A stretch of DNA of 37,713 nt. It comes from an uncultured Enterobacteriaceae bacterium (GTDB taxonomy: Bacteria; Pseudomonadota; Gammaproteobacteria; Enterobacterales; Enterobacteriaceae). The notes under the pieces were generated by a model that had not been told where the DNA came from, made no database searches, and saw only the letters and a program-made list of their open reading frames with translations. The stretch is from positions 1 through 37,713 of the forward strand of contig CANRKT010000034.1 in assembly GCA_947631255.1 (NCBI GenBank). The letters run 5' to 3'. The stretch's first letter is position 1; each line of letters begins with the position of its first letter. Positions 1-10,195 of the stretch are shown here, in pieces. The position numbers and the translations under genes were made by a program.

Positions 1-232
1 AAACCCTTTTTTTTCACGAGAGTTTAACTCATTGATTATTAAGCCTGTTTAAAAAACACAAAAAAAAGGGTCTGTGTCAGTGTTATATATTTTTTTGCCC
101 ATATTTTTCTGGATTATCTGTGCTAGGCTTATGTTGTTCGTTTTCTAAAGACTAAATATCAGGATCAAATAGTGAGCTCGGATTTACTTCGTTGACCTCA
201 GTTCTATTATTAATCTCGGTAGAAAATACATT
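1..232. promoter_or_regulatory. AT-rich region upstream of cas1; possible type I-F CRISPR leader
   Basis: This non-coding stretch before cas1 is very AT-rich. Positions 3-14 (ACCC followed by eight T) are the exact reverse complement of positions 60-71, so there is a 12-bp inverted repeat around a 45-nt spacer. Poly-T/poly-A tracts next to a CCC/GGG step recall, from memory, leaders of type I-F arrays in enterobacteria, but no repeat copy is present, so the leader assignment is inference. The cas promoter must lie here; an extended -10-like element (TGCTAGGCT, 121-129) is visible without a convincing -35. Confidence 0.4.
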
Positions 233-1213
233 ATGGATAAAGCCTTTAGCCCTTCGGACTTAAAAACCATTCTGCATTCCAAACGAGCGAATGTTTATTA
301 CCTCCAGTATTGCCGTATTCTCGTGAATGGTGGTCGGGTGGAATATGTCACCGAAGAAGGGAACCAATCCCTGTACTGGAATATCCCCATTGCCAATACC
401 AGCGTTGTGATGTTAGGCACTGGCACATCTGTCACGCAGGCTGCTATGAGAGAGTTCGCCCGTTCAGGCGTCATGGTCGGTTTTTGTGGCGGCGGAGGTA
501 CGCCTCTCTTCGCAGCCAATGAGGCGGAGATTGCGGTCTCCTGGCTATCACCACAAAGTGAATATCGACCAACGGAATATTTGCAAAACTGGGTAAGCTT
601 TTGGTTCGATGATAAGAAAAGGCTGGCTGCTGCCATTGCTTTTCAACGGATTAGGATAGCGCAAATTCGTCGACATTGGCTGGGCTCTCGCTTGTCCCGC
701 GAATCACGTTTTGCCTTTAACTCAGACCAACTTCAGACGCTTCTGGAACGTTATGAAAAAGGGCTAGCCGACTGCAGCACAAGCAACGATATACTGATAC
801 AAGAAGCGATAATGACCAAAGCTCTGTACCGGCTGGCAGCCAACGCAGTAAGCTATGGAGACTTTACACGCGCCAAACGCGGGGGTGGTACCGATCTGGC
901 TAACCGCTTTCTCGACCACGGTAATTATCTGGCTTACGGTCTGGCTGCCGTCTCTGCATGGGTTCTGGGCCTGCCCCACGGATTAGCAGTGTTACATGGT
1001 AAGACTCGCCGTGGCGGCCTGGTATTCGATATCGCTGATTTAATTAAAGATGCACTCGTGCTGCCTCAGGCATTTATTGCCGCCATGGAAGGAGAAGATG
1101 AACAAGAATTCCGCCAACGTTGCCTGACTATATTCCAGCAAGCTGAGGCGTTAGATGTCATGATAGGCAGCCTGCAAGATGTCGCAAATAATCTAAGTCA
1201 GGTGGGCCTATGA
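233..1213 (+). CDS. cas1f: CRISPR-associated endonuclease Cas1, type I-F
   Basis: Integrase subunit that, with the Cas2 part of Cas2-3, inserts new spacers into the CRISPR array. The 326-residue protein has the usual I-F Cas1 length, and the N-terminus (FSPSDLKTILHSKRAN) is typical of the subtype. The metal-binding residues of the Cas1 family are visible: Glu191 in IQEAIMTKALYRLAAN, His255 in LAVLHG, and Asp266/Asp269 in VFDIAD, with the LVFD motif intact. It is the first gene of the cas operon; its stop overlaps the next start by 4 bp (ATGA), indicating translational coupling. No strong Shine-Dalgarno sequence precedes the ATG, but homology supports this start. Nothing suggests inactivation. 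Confidence 0.97.
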   Translation: MDKAFSPSDLKTILHSKRANVYYLQYCRILVNGGRVEYVTEEGNQSLYWNIPIANTSVVMLGTGTSVTQAAMREFARSGVMVGFCGGGGTPLFAANEAEIAVSWLSPQSEYRPTEYLQNWVSFWFDDKKRLAAAIAFQRIRIAQIRRHWLGSRLSRESRFAFNSDQLQTLLERYEKGLADCSTSNDILIQEAIMTKALYRLAANAVSYGDFTRAKRGGGTDLANRFLDHGNYLAYGLAAVSAWVLGLPHGLAVLHGKTRRGGLVFDIADLIKDALVLPQAFIAAMEGEDEQEFRQRCLTIFQQAEALDVMIGSLQDVANNLSQVGL

Positions 1214-4200
1214 ACATTCTGCTGATATCAGAATGCAGTAAACGCGCACTGGTCGAAACGCGCCGTATCTTAGATCAGTTTGCCGAACGTAAAGGTGAAC
1301 GCAGCTGGCAAACGGCCATCACGCAGGATGGATTAAACACGCTACGTAAGTTGCTACGCAAAACGGCACGCCGCAACACAGCCGTTTCCTGCCATTGGAT
1401 ACGTAGTGCAAATCACACCGAACTACTGTGGGTAGTCGGCAATCTACGACGTTTTAACGCCCAGGGAAGTGTGCCTACAAATACTACCCGTCGGGATATT
1501 CTGCGCGCAAAAGATGAAACCCCCTGGCACAGCGCCGAAGTCTTTAGCTTGCTGGCCACTATTGCCGGGCTCTTTCATGATACTGGCAAAGCCAATGCGC
1601 TATTTCAGGCAGGGCTAAATGGTACAGGGCCTTACAGCCAACCCTATCGACATGAATGGGTATCTCTGAGGTTATTTCAAGCCTTTGTCGGGGATCAAAA
1701 TGACATCGGCTGGTTAACCACACTCAGCACGATTACTCCAGAAACCGAAATAGCCCTGTTGGCCAGACTACAAAGGGACAAACAGACATTTATTAGTAGT
1801 CCATTTCGCACTTTACCACCTATCGCACAAACTATTGCTTGGCTCATTATTTCTCACCACCGTCTGCCAGTGTTTAATGCATCTCAGCACCCCTCGGCAA
1901 ATAGCGTTACACCCCAGTTAAGTTTCGCTGATAGATGGCTAACCGACGATTTTTCTGCGCAATGGAATGCCCTTAACCATTGTGATAACACCAGAACGCC
2001 TGAAGAATGGGAGCAGAACTGGCAGTTTCCCCACGGTACCCCACTGCAAAGCCACATCTGGTGTGAAAAAGCGCGAAAATTTGCAAATCGCGCACTTAAA
2101 CTGCCCTCACTTATGTATTTTGGCCAGCTAGATCAACGGTTAACTGTACATTTGGCTCGTCTCTCTCTGATGCTGGCTGACCATCACTACTCATCAGGAG
2201 AGGCAACCCTTGGCTGGCAGGATAGCACTTATCCAGTCTGGGCCAATACCGACCGCAAGACAGGGAAATATAAGCAGAGACTGGATGAGCATTGCATCGG
2301 CGTCGCGCAAAATGCCCTGCTCCTGGGACGAAGCCTGCCACATCTACGAGAGACACTACCTGCCATTACCCGTCACAAGGGATTTCGGCAGCGCACCTCA
2401 CACCCGCGCTTTCGCTGGCAAGACAGGGCATTCGATCTCGCCTGTTCCATTCGTGAAACCAGTAAGCAACAAGGTTTCTTCGGGGTGAATATGGCATCAA
2501 CCGGGCGAGGAAAAACGTTCGCTAATGCCCGCATTATGTATGGTCTGTCTGATGAGTCTGACGGCTGCCGTTTTTCCGTTGCACTCGGGCTACGCACTCT
2601 GACATTACAAACAGGGGATGCGTTACGCCAACGGTTAACGCTGGATGAGGATGATTTAGCCGTACTGATTGGTTCACAGGCTGTGCAAGATCTCCATGAG
2701 ATGCGCCAGAAAAATACAAATCCGACGGGCAGTGAGTCCGCCGCCTCACTGTTCTCGGAGCATCAGTATGTCCGTTATGATGGTTCACTGGATGATGGTC
2801 GTTTAAAAAAATGGCTAGAACGCAGTCCAACCTTACACCAATTACTGAGCGCCCCGGTACTCGTCACCACGATAGATCATCTGATCCCTGCTACCGAAGG
2901 GCTGCGTGGCGGTCACCAAATTGCCCCGATGCTACGGCTATTAACCTCAGATTTGGTGCTCGATGAACCGGATGACTTTGGCCAAGAGGATCTCCCTGCA
3001 CTTTGTCGACTGGTCAACTGGGCAGGAATGCTGGGTTCACGTGTGCTGCTGTCATCAGCCACCTTACCACCGGTATTTATTCGTGCATTGTTCGATGCTT
3101 ATCTTGATGGGCGCGCCGCCTGGCAACAGGCTTATGGTACGCTGAATAGGCCACTCAATGTCTGTTGTGGCTGGTTTGATGAATTTGGCTGCCAGCATCA
3201 GCAATATGGCGATGTGAAAAGTTTCATCACTCAGCACGAAGCATTCGTCCATAAGCGAGTTGAAAACCTTACAAAAAATGAACTGCCGCTCCGATTAGCT
3301 TCTATTGTTCCCGTGGAAAGTCCAAGTAAAAACGAAGACGAGGTTTACCTCTCCGTTGCACAAGTCGTTCATCCCCTGATATTGGATTTACATGCGCATC
3401 ATCAGCAAAGGCATGAGAATGGTAAAACCGTATCACTGGGGTTAATCAGAATGGCCAATATCGACCCACTTGTGGCCGTAGCCCGACAATTACTCGCAAC
3501 GCCTTCTCCGTCAGATACCTGTATTCATTACTGTATTTATCATAGTCAACATCCACTGGCGATGCGTTCTCATATTGAACAGCGCCTGGATACTGCACTG
3601 ATGCGTAAAGATGCCAACGCACTGTGGCAGGTTGATGAAATTCGTCAGGCACTCGAAGCTACCCCGCAACGACATCATATTTTTGTTGTACTCGCTACCT
3701 CTGTAGCCGAAGTTGGACGGGATCATGATTACGACTGGGCGATTGTTGAGCCCAGTTCAATGCGTTCATTTATCCAGCTAGCAGGAAGGGTATTACGCCA
3801 TCGGCAAAATGAACAATATATCCCTGAATCACCCAATATCTACTTGCTTAACCACAATATACGCACCCTAAAAGAGAAAGACATCGCCTACTGTAAACCC
3901 GGCTATGAGTCTCATGAATATCAATTAGATAACCATGATCTTTATCAGCTGTTACAGGAAAAAGAGTACCGTCATCTCAGTGCAACCCCGCGTATTGTGC
4001 AGCCAGTATCGTTGAGTAAACCGCTTTCACTGGTTGCATTGGAGCATGTGGTTTTGGGAGCAACATTATTTGGTTTCAAGAATAAAAAAATCGATGAGCA
4101 GAAGCGCCCACCCGCCGCATTCTGGTGGCGGGAGCATCCTCACTGGAATGGTGAACTGCAACGCCGCACCCCCTTTCGCCACTCAGAAAAAGATGATGCG

Positions 4201-4488
4201 TATTACCTGTGGATTACCGATGATGATGATGAACCTGTTTTCATGATACCGGACGACGGAGTGAGTGGCTGGAAACAAAACGATATTGCGCGTTCCATTA
4301 CGCTGCACATGGCTGAAGGCGTTAAGGCGTGGATAGAACCGGATTACCACGCTTTGTACCAGAAGCTCGCGGAAGAAAAACAGTGGGAGCTGAGCTGGGT
4401 CAGCGCCCGGTTTGGCGAAATTCGTCTGCGGGAAAATCAAGACTGGCACTGGCACCCACTGTTAGGTGTGTTTGGTGCACTCAGTTGA
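1210..4488 (+). CDS. cas3f: Cas2-Cas3 fusion: nuclease-helicase, type I-F
   Basis: Recruited by the Csy complex to unwind and degrade target DNA; the fused Cas2 domain also binds Cas1 for spacer acquisition. The Cas2-like domain occupies about residues 1-100. An HD nuclease motif follows (His123-Asp124 in LFHDTGK, His148 in RHEW). Then come helicase motifs: Walker A at 430-436 (STGRGKT), a DExD-type box at 585-589 (DEPDD), motif III at about 615-618 (SSAT), and the C-terminal VAEVGRD and QLAGRVLRHR motifs, the latter ending near 865. The 1092-residue length matches intact I-F Cas2-3. The start overlaps the cas1 stop. A 150-bp gap with weak promoter-like boxes separates it from csy1. Confidence 0.97.
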   Translation: MNILLISECSKRALVETRRILDQFAERKGERSWQTAITQDGLNTLRKLLRKTARRNTAVSCHWIRSANHTELLWVVGNLRRFNAQGSVPTNTTRRDILRAKDETPWHSAEVFSLLATIAGLFHDTGKANALFQAGLNGTGPYSQPYRHEWVSLRLFQAFVGDQNDIGWLTTLSTITPETEIALLARLQRDKQTFISSPFRTLPPIAQTIAWLIISHHRLPVFNASQHPSANSVTPQLSFADRWLTDDFSAQWNALNHCDNTRTPEEWEQNWQFPHGTPLQSHIWCEKARKFANRALKLPSLMYFGQLDQRLTVHLARLSLMLADHHYSSGEATLGWQDSTYPVWANTDRKTGKYKQRLDEHCIGVAQNALLLGRSLPHLRETLPAITRHKGFRQRTSHPRFRWQDRAFDLACSIRETSKQQGFFGVNMASTGRGKTFANARIMYGLSDESDGCRFSVALGLRTLTLQTGDALRQRLTLDEDDLAVLIGSQAVQDLHEMRQKNTNPTGSESAASLFSEHQYVRYDGSLDDGRLKKWLERSPTLHQLLSAPVLVTTIDHLIPATEGLRGGHQIAPMLRLLTSDLVLDEPDDFGQEDLPALCRLVNWAGMLGSRVLLSSATLPPVFIRALFDAYLDGRAAWQQAYGTLNRPLNVCCGWFDEFGCQHQQYGDVKSFITQHEAFVHKRVENLTKNELPLRLASIVPVESPSKNEDEVYLSVAQVVHPLILDLHAHHQQRHENGKTVSLGLIRMANIDPLVAVARQLLATPSPSDTCIHYCIYHSQHPLAMRSHIEQRLDTALMRKDANALWQVDEIRQALEATPQRHHIFVVLATSVAEVGRDHDYDWAIVEPSSMRSFIQLAGRVLRHRQNEQYIPESPNIYLLNHNIRTLKEKDIAYCKPGYESHEYQLDNHDLYQLLQEKEYRHLSATPRIVQPVSLSKPLSLVALEHVVLGATLFGFKNKKIDEQKRPPAAFWWREHPHWNGELQRRTPFRHSEKDDAYYLWITDDDDEPVFMIPDDGVSGWKQNDIARSITLHMAEGVKAWIEPDYHALYQKLAEEKQWELSWVSARFGEIRLRENQDWHWHPLLGVFGALS

Positions 4489-4638
4489 TGGTAACTCTTT
4501 GCATAAAACCGATGATTATGTCTATCAATAATCAAGCAGACAATTCAGTCAAGAAACAGCAACTCTCAATTTTTCTACAACAATCAATCAGAACAAAATA
4601 ATGCTTATGTAACAACATAAAAAAATAAAGGGTTAATT

Positions 4639-5973
4639 ATGAGTGGTGAGAAACTGAAGCTGTTCATACTCTCCTATATCAATACACGAAAGCAGGCCAA
4701 ACTGGAGACTTTCGATAAAGAAGCGGAGAAGAAACGAGCAGGCCTTAGCGGTGAAGCGTTAAGCACTACGGAATCAGAGTTGGCACAGGCGCGGCGAGAA
4801 ATAGAACGAAAGCATGAGGTGGGTAATTGGGTAACCGATGCTGCCAATCGTGCGGGACAAATCAGCCTGGTCACACATGCCCTAAAATATACCCACAGTG
4901 ATGCTAAAGGCAGCAGTATTTTTAGCACAGGAACCGCTGCGGATGCCACAACCCTCTCCACTTCCACGCTGGTGCAACCGGCTATTGATGCAGTGGGGAA
5001 TGCAGCCGCCCTTGATGTCGCCAGGTTGCTGCAAACTGAGTACGAAGGGGAGTCACTGGTGGGCGCTTTACGGCGGGGTGACTACCGTGCACTAGAAGAA
5101 CTGGCAGAAAGTCCGGAACAACTGTCACACTGGTTAGAAGGCTTTCGGCAGGTCTTTACTGACCGCCAACTCAGTTCACATAAACTGGCAAAACAAGTCT
5201 ATTTTCCTGTGGGAAATGGTAAATACCACCTGTTAAGCCCACTTTACTCCTCTTCGCTAGCTCAGGCACTCTATCAGCGGATTCATGCCGTACGTTTTGG
5301 CGATCAGGCAAAAGCTATCCGCCAGGCACAAAAAGCCAATCAGTGGCATGACCACCCCGCTATCCACTACCCCAATCTGGCGGTACAGAATATGGGTGGC
5401 ACTAAGCCACAAAATATTTCTTCTCTCAATAGTAGTCGTAGCGGACGCTCTTACTTACTCAATTGCGCGCCTCCCCAGTGGTACAGTGTCGAGAAGCCAC
5501 CTCAGTATCATGGTTCCATTTTTCGGCCACGCGGTGAAGTGGACTACCACACCCGTACGACATTAAAGCAGATGCAGCGGTTTTTACTTAAGGTCAAGAC
5601 CGTCGAAAATAACCGGGATATTCGTCAACAGCGCTTAAGCTACCTCGATCAGTTGATAGACCAACTGTTCTTCTATGTGGCCAGTGTTCAACATCTTTCC
5701 CCCGGTTGGAGTGCGGAGTCTGAACTGAAACGTGCTCAGCAGCTATGGCTTGATCCCTATCGTGCAAGAACTGATGCTATTTTTCGACATGAGCTCGAAG
5801 CTGGAGACTGGCAACAATCAGTAGCCGATGAATTTGGTCGTTGGTTGAACCATCGACTTAAGCATGAGGATTTGATTTTCGGTGAAGTCGAACGTCGGGA
5901 ATGGGCTACTGCCGCCCTGTTCAGACGTCGGATGCGTGAAATGGAAGATGCACTAAAAGAGGATCTGGCATGA
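4639..5973 (+). CDS. csy1: Csy1 (Cas8f), large subunit of the I-F surveillance complex
   Basis: Large subunit of the type I-F Cascade (Csy complex); in the family it contacts the PAM and the crRNA 5' end together with Csy2. The 444-residue length is normal. It opens with a charged helical segment ([20 protein letters not shown]), typical of this subunit. A clear Shine-Dalgarno (AAAGGG) lies 6-7 nt before the ATG. The last codons overlap the csy2 start by 4 bp (ATGA), so the two are coupled and expected in 1:1 stoichiometry. The 150 bp upstream contain a possible promoter (TTGCAT at 4499, TATCAA at 4523, 18-bp spacer), so the interference genes may be expressed partly apart from cas1-cas3. No catalytic residues are expected. 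Confidence 0.95.
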   Translation: MSGEKLKLFILSYINTRKQAKLETFDKEAEKKRAGLSGEALSTTESELAQARREIERKHEVGNWVTDAANRAGQISLVTHALKYTHSDAKGSSIFSTGTAADATTLSTSTLVQPAIDAVGNAAALDVARLLQTEYEGESLVGALRRGDYRALEELAESPEQLSHWLEGFRQVFTDRQLSSHKLAKQVYFPVGNGKYHLLSPLYSSSLAQALYQRIHAVRFGDQAKAIRQAQKANQWHDHPAIHYPNLAVQNMGGTKPQNISSLNSSRSGRSYLLNCAPPQWYSVEKPPQYHGSIFRPRGEVDYHTRTTLKQMQRFLLKVKTVENNRDIRQQRLSYLDQLIDQLFFYVASVQHLSPGWSAESELKRAQQLWLDPYRARTDAIFRHELEAGDWQQSVADEFGRWLNHRLKHEDLIFGEVERREWATAALFRRRMREMEDALKEDLA

Positions 5974-6899
5974 GCACATTAATTATTCTGCGTCGTATCA
6001 AGGTCGAAAATGCCAACGCCATCGCCGGGCTAACCTACGGCTTTCCTGCGATTACGCACTTTCTCGGTTTTACTCATGCATTGTCACGCAAGTTGCAGTC
6101 CAGTCATGGTCTTACTTTAGAAGGCTGCGGCGTTGTGAGTCACCAACATCAATTACATGCTTATGGCTCAAGCTGGGAACGGCGTTTTGCTCTGACCCGC
6201 AACCCGCTGACTAAAGAAGCTAAAACAGCGGCTTTTAATGAAGAAGGCCGCATGCATATGACGGTTTCGCTGTTAATTCATTGTCACGGGCATCTTCCGG
6301 CGGATACCGCAGCATTGCGTGATCATCTGACTCAACAGGTACAGTGCCAGCGGCTGGCTGGGGGAGTCATTGTTGATATCGAACATGTCACAGTCCAGTC
6401 GTTACCGGTGGATGAAGCGGAAACCCGACGAGTTATGCGCCGCCTGTTACCCGGCTTTGCGTTAAGAGACCGCACTTCACTATTACATCGCCATTTTCAA
6501 ACACTACAGCAGATCAATCCCCAAGCTGAATTGATCGATGCCTGGCTGGATTTTGCAGCGATTAAGAGCCAAGCCGAACGAAATTCAGACGATGAAACCG
6601 TACAATGGAAATACCTTCCCAAGCCCGGCGGCGGTTTTCTGACACCATTGATGATTGGCTACCGTGCAATCTCACCGCTTAACTCTCCTGGTGAAGTTGA
6701 TAAAGTCCGCGATCAACAAACCCCATTCTGTTTTGCCGAAGCTGCCTACGGTATCGGCGAATGGCAAGGTACTCACCGCATCAATGATATCCGCCAAATA
6801 CTCTGGGAATATCACTATCAGAATGGTGACTATCACTGCCGTCAAGCAGCAGATATGGTTTTAGCAGCAGATAGCGCTGCCTATGAATTTGATTACTAA
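5970..6899 (+). CDS. csy2: Csy2 (Cas5f), small partner of Csy1 in the I-F complex
   Basis: Cas5-type RAMP protein that caps the 5' handle of the crRNA and pairs with Csy1 in the tail of the Csy complex. The protein is 309 residues, close to other Csy2 proteins. The N-terminal RAMP-fold strand ([25 protein letters not shown]) and the following [15 protein letters not shown] segments are characteristic of the family. It starts inside the end of csy1 (4-bp overlap) and is followed after 13 bp by csy3. It has no nuclease motif, as expected for Cas5f. Confidence 0.95.
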   Translation: MSTLIILRRIKVENANAIAGLTYGFPAITHFLGFTHALSRKLQSSHGLTLEGCGVVSHQHQLHAYGSSWERRFALTRNPLTKEAKTAAFNEEGRMHMTVSLLIHCHGHLPADTAALRDHLTQQVQCQRLAGGVIVDIEHVTVQSLPVDEAETRRVMRRLLPGFALRDRTSLLHRHFQTLQQINPQAELIDAWLDFAAIKSQAERNSDDETVQWKYLPKPGGGFLTPLMIGYRAISPLNSPGEVDKVRDQQTPFCFAEAAYGIGEWQGTHRINDIRQILWEYHYQNGDYHCRQAADMVLAADSAAYEFDY

Positions 6900-6912
6900 A
6901 AAGGGTGAAATC

Positions 6913-7923
6913 ATGGCAAAAACAACAGCAACGATAAAGACCGCATCAGTACTGGCTTTTGAACGTAAATTGGCTAACTCGGACGCAGTGATGTATGCCG
7001 GTAGCTGGGCGTCACAGAATAACTGGACTCCCGTTGCCATTCAGGAGAAATCTGTACGTGGAACGATATCTAACCGTCTGAAAAATGCACTGACCAGCGA
7101 CCCTGTTAAACTGGATGCCGCAATTCAGAATGCAAACCTGCAAACGGTGGACGTCGCCGCGCTGCCTTTTGATGCCGATACGTTGAAAGTTGTCTTTACC
7201 TTGCGGGTACTCGGTAATCTGGCACAACCCTCGGTGTGTAACGATCAGAACTATCAGACTGCGTTAAGTAACATTATCACCGGATATATTAAGGAACAGG
7301 GCTTTAGTGTATTAGCCGCGCGTTATGCAGAGAATATCGCAAGTGGTCGTTTCCTATGGCGTAATCGCGTCGGTGCAGAAGCAATTCGTATTGTTGTGAC
7401 GACGGGTTCACAGCGCTGGGAATTTAACGGTGAGGATTATTCACTGCGTCAGTTCAGCCAGCCTACAGGTGACCTCGCTGCATTCGCGCAGACCATTGAG
7501 CAAGGGTTAGCGGGAAACACCTCCGTGTTGTTTACTGTAGAAGCCTATGTACAGCTCGGTAACGGTCAGGAAGTTTTCCCGTCTCAGGAACTGGTGCTTG
7601 ATGACAAAGCACGTAATGGAAAGAGCAAGATCCTCTATCAAGTCAATGATGTTGCCGCTATTCACTCACAGAAAATTGGCAATGCTCTGCGCACTGTTGA
7701 TGACTGGTATCCAGCAGCCAATGAAGCAGGTCCGATTGCCGTCGAACCCTATGGATCTGTCACCAGCAGAGGTAAAGCCTATCGCCAACCCAAAGAAAAA
7801 ATGGATTTTTACACACTATTGGATAACTGGGTGGTTAAAGGTGATATTCCTGCACTAGAGCAACAACATTACGTTATTGCCACACTGATCCGGGGTGGTG
7901 TTTTTGGTGAAAAAGGCGAATAA
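6913..7923 (+). CDS. csy3: Csy3 (Cas7f), crRNA-binding backbone subunit
   Basis: Forms the six-copy helical backbone of the Csy complex along the crRNA. I chose ATG 6913, giving 336 residues starting [14 protein letters not shown]. It is preceded by a good Shine-Dalgarno (AAGGGTGAAATC) and matches the N-terminus usual for the family. The in-frame ATG at 6883 lies inside the csy2 coding end and has no such site. The N-terminal [11 protein letters not shown] and MYAGSWA segments identify Csy3. It follows csy2 by 13 bp and precedes cas6f by 9 bp, so it belongs to the same transcript; the strong ribosome site fits the need for several copies per complex. Confidence 0.96.
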   Translation: MAKTTATIKTASVLAFERKLANSDAVMYAGSWASQNNWTPVAIQEKSVRGTISNRLKNALTSDPVKLDAAIQNANLQTVDVAALPFDADTLKVVFTLRVLGNLAQPSVCNDQNYQTALSNIITGYIKEQGFSVLAARYAENIASGRFLWRNRVGAEAIRIVVTTGSQRWEFNGEDYSLRQFSQPTGDLAAFAQTIEQGLAGNTSVLFTVEAYVQLGNGQEVFPSQELVLDDKARNGKSKILYQVNDVAAIHSQKIGNALRTVDDWYPAANEAGPIAVEPYGSVTSRGKAYRQPKEKMDFYTLLDNWVVKGDIPALEQQHYVIATLIRGGVFGEKGE

Positions 7924-7932
7924 GGTGGCAGT

Positions 7933-8487
7933 ATGGATCACTACATAGATATTCGCGTCCAGCCTGATCCAGAATTCACGGCCTCCCAGCTCCTGAGCGC
8001 GCTATTTGCTAAGCTACACCGGGCGCTTGGGCAGCTTGCGGATGGAAAAATTGGGATCAGTTTTCCCGAAGTGGGTAAGACACTGGGGGAATGCTTGCGG
8101 TTACACGGTACCGCTCCAGCACTCGCGGCGCTGGAAAAAACACCCTGGCTAAAAGGATTACGGGATTACACCGAAGTTTCTCCCTGTAAAACTGTTCCCA
8201 ATGCGGTGAAATATCGGGTCGTGCGCCGTGTTCAGTTCAAGAGTAGTGCCGAACGATTACGTCGACGCTCTGTCAGTAAGGGCTGGCTGACGGCAGATGA
8301 AGCTGAAGCCAGGATCCCTGTAACAGTGGAAAAATGCGGCACACTCCCGTATATACAAATAAAGAGCTTGTCCAATGGACAGATGTTTTTTGTATTTGTG
8401 GAACATGGTCCACTACAAGACAACCCTGTTGCTGGTCGCTTCTCTTCATACGGGTTAAGTGCAGAAGCTACCATCCCGTGGTTTTGA
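7933..8487 (+). CDS. cas6f: Cas6f (Csy4), crRNA-processing endoribonuclease
   Basis: Cleaves pre-crRNA at the 3' base of the repeat hairpin and stays bound to it as the head of the Csy complex. The 184-residue protein aligns by eye with Pseudomonas Csy4. The catalytic His is at position 29 (FAKLHRAL). The serines known as Ser148/Ser150 correspond to Ser145/Ser147 (IKSLSNGQ), and Tyr176 to Tyr173 (SSYGLS). The arginine-rich hairpin-binding helix is visible at about 98-112 ([16 protein letters not shown]), and the C-terminus ends in PWF. A good ribosome site (AAGGTGG) precedes the ATG. It is the last gene of the cas operon and converges on purF; no repeat array follows it. Confidence 0.97.
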   Translation: MDHYIDIRVQPDPEFTASQLLSALFAKLHRALGQLADGKIGISFPEVGKTLGECLRLHGTAPALAALEKTPWLKGLRDYTEVSPCKTVPNAVKYRVVRRVQFKSSAERLRRRSVSKGWLTADEAEARIPVTVEKCGTLPYIQIKSLSNGQMFFVFVEHGPLQDNPVAGRFSSYGLSAEATIPWF

Positions 8488-8552
8488 ATCTTTGTTAAAG
8501 GATGATATTAACCATTCATACAAACTTAACCATTTGATAAACATTAGTTTCT

Positions 8553-8587
8553 ACAAAAAAACCAGATTCTCGTTAAGAATCTGGTTT
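8553..8587 (-). terminator. Intrinsic terminator of the cvpA-purF transcript
   Basis: A perfect 12-bp stem (8559-8570 with 8576-8587, loop CGTTA) is followed on the - strand by a run of six T. It lies about 50 bp downstream of the purF stop. On the + strand the hairpin is not followed by a U-tract, so it would serve cas6f poorly. Confidence 0.85.
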
Positions 8588-8637
8588 AGGCTGATGACAA
8601 AACGCTCTGGAGGCTTGACCGGGTTATAACATAACAA

Positions 8638-10155
8638 CTAACCTTCGTTATGCATTTCCAAATTTTCGACTTCATTCAGGCGAGAAACCGCCTGAGAATC
8701 GTCATTACGTAATGACTCAAGATATTCGAGGTATTTATGGTCAACATCTTTAGTGACGTAAATACCGTTAAATACCGAACACTCGAACTCGGTAATATCT
8801 GGGTTTTCCATACGAACGGCTTCGATAAGATCGTCCAAGTCCTGGAATAACAGGCCATCTGCGCCGATTATCTGACGGATTTCATCCACTTCCCGGCCAT
8901 GCGCGATCAGTTCATTCGCGCTTGGCATATCAATGCCATAGACATTAGGGAAACGCACTTCCGGTGCGGCTGAGACGAGGTAAACTTTTTTCGCCCCGGC
9001 TTCACGTGCCATTTCGATAATTTGCTCTGAGGTGGTGCCACGAACAATAGAGTCATCCACCAGCAAGACGTTCTTATCGCGGAATTCAGCCCGGTTAGCA
9101 TTCAGTTTACGGCGCACAGATTTACGGCGTAACTGCTGACCTGGCATGATAAAAGTACGACCAACATAACGGTTTTTTACAAAACCCTGGCGATAAGGTT
9201 TATCAAGAATGTGGGCAATTTCCAGGGCGATATCGCAAGAGGTTTCTGGAATAGGAATAACGACATCAATATCGAGATCTTCCCACTCACGCGCTATCTT
9301 CGCCCCTAATTTTTTACCCATTTCAACCCGGGCGCTATAGACGGAAATTTTGTCAATAAACGAGTCCGGGCGAGCAAAATAGACGTATTCAAACAAGCAA
9401 GGATTGCTGACCGGATTATCGGCACACAGGCGGCTAAACAGTTCAGCTTTTTCAGTGATATAGACTGCTTCACCTGGTGCAACATCACGCAGGAAGTCAA
9501 AACCGAGAGTATCTAAGGCAACGCTTTCAGAAGCCACCATATACTCAGTACGACCATCATCCAGGTCACGTTTTCCGATAACCAGAGGACGAATACCGTG
9601 CGCGTCACGGAAGGCGACCATGCCATGACCGATTATCATCGCAACACAAGCATAAGCTCCACGGATCTGTCGGTTAGTCGCAGCAATCGCAGAAAAAATG
9701 TTGTCTGCTTCCAGCGGATAATGACGATAATTATCAAGTTCGCTGGCAAAGATATTAAGCAGTATTTCAGAGTCAGAGGTCGTATTGATATGACGACGTT
9801 TCTCTTCAAATAGTTTCTTACGCAGCTCATGTGCATTGGTTAAATTGCCATTATGCGCAAGGGTTATGCCGTAAGGAGAGTTAACATAAAAAGGCTGTGC
9901 TTCTGAAGCGCTGGAACTACCCGCTGTCGGATAGCGTACATGGCCTATCCCCATATTCCCTTGCAGGCGCTGCATGTGACGGGCTTCAAATACATCGCTC
10001 ACCAAACCGTTTGCTTTACGCAGTCGGAAGCAATTTAAGGAATCAATGGTGACGATGCCTGCGGCATCCTGGCCCCGATGCTGGAGCACCGTTAAGGCGT
10101 CATAAATAGACTGGTTGACCGGTGTAAAACCGGCGATCCCAACAATACCGCACAT
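8638..10155 (-). CDS. purF: Amidophosphoribosyltransferase
   Basis: First committed enzyme of purine synthesis: transfers the glutamine amide nitrogen to PRPP to give phosphoribosylamine. The 505-residue length equals that of E. coli PurF. Cys2 directly after the start is the glutaminase nucleophile exposed by N-terminal processing ([10 protein letters not shown]). The PRPP-binding loop [13 protein letters not shown] lies at about 364-376. A ribosome site (GAGG) precedes the ATG. It follows cvpA by 40 bp in the same direction and is presumably transcribed from the PurR-controlled promoter before cvpA. In E. coli ubiX comes next; here the cas operon is convergent with it. Confidence 0.99.
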   Translation of the reverse strand: MCGIVGIAGFTPVNQSIYDALTVLQHRGQDAAGIVTIDSLNCFRLRKANGLVSDVFEARHMQRLQGNMGIGHVRYPTAGSSSASEAQPFYVNSPYGITLAHNGNLTNAHELRKKLFEEKRRHINTTSDSEILLNIFASELDNYRHYPLEADNIFSAIAATNRQIRGAYACVAMIIGHGMVAFRDAHGIRPLVIGKRDLDDGRTEYMVASESVALDTLGFDFLRDVAPGEAVYITEKAELFSRLCADNPVSNPCLFEYVYFARPDSFIDKISVYSARVEMGKKLGAKIAREWEDLDIDVVIPIPETSCDIALEIAHILDKPYRQGFVKNRYVGRTFIMPGQQLRRKSVRRKLNANRAEFRDKNVLLVDDSIVRGTTSEQIIEMAREAGAKKVYLVSAAPEVRFPNVYGIDMPSANELIAHGREVDEIRQIIGADGLLFQDLDDLIEAVRMENPDITEFECSVFNGIYVTKDVDHKYLEYLESLRNDDSQAVSRLNEVENLEMHNEG

Positions 10156-10195
10156 GTTGTCTTTTCCTCATTAAGCCACAACTCCCACGCTACGA

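Noticed and set aside
298-636. Antisense open frame of 112 codons within cas1
   Set aside because: It is a shadow of the cas1 coding sequence, which carries all conserved Cas1 residues.
6883-6912. Longer csy3 start inside csy2
   Set aside because: ATG 6913 has the ribosome site and the family N-terminus; the earlier ATG does not.
8488-8637. Possible CRISPR array directly after cas6f
   Set aside because: No 28-bp repeat unit or spacer periodicity is present; the only structure is the purF terminator hairpin.
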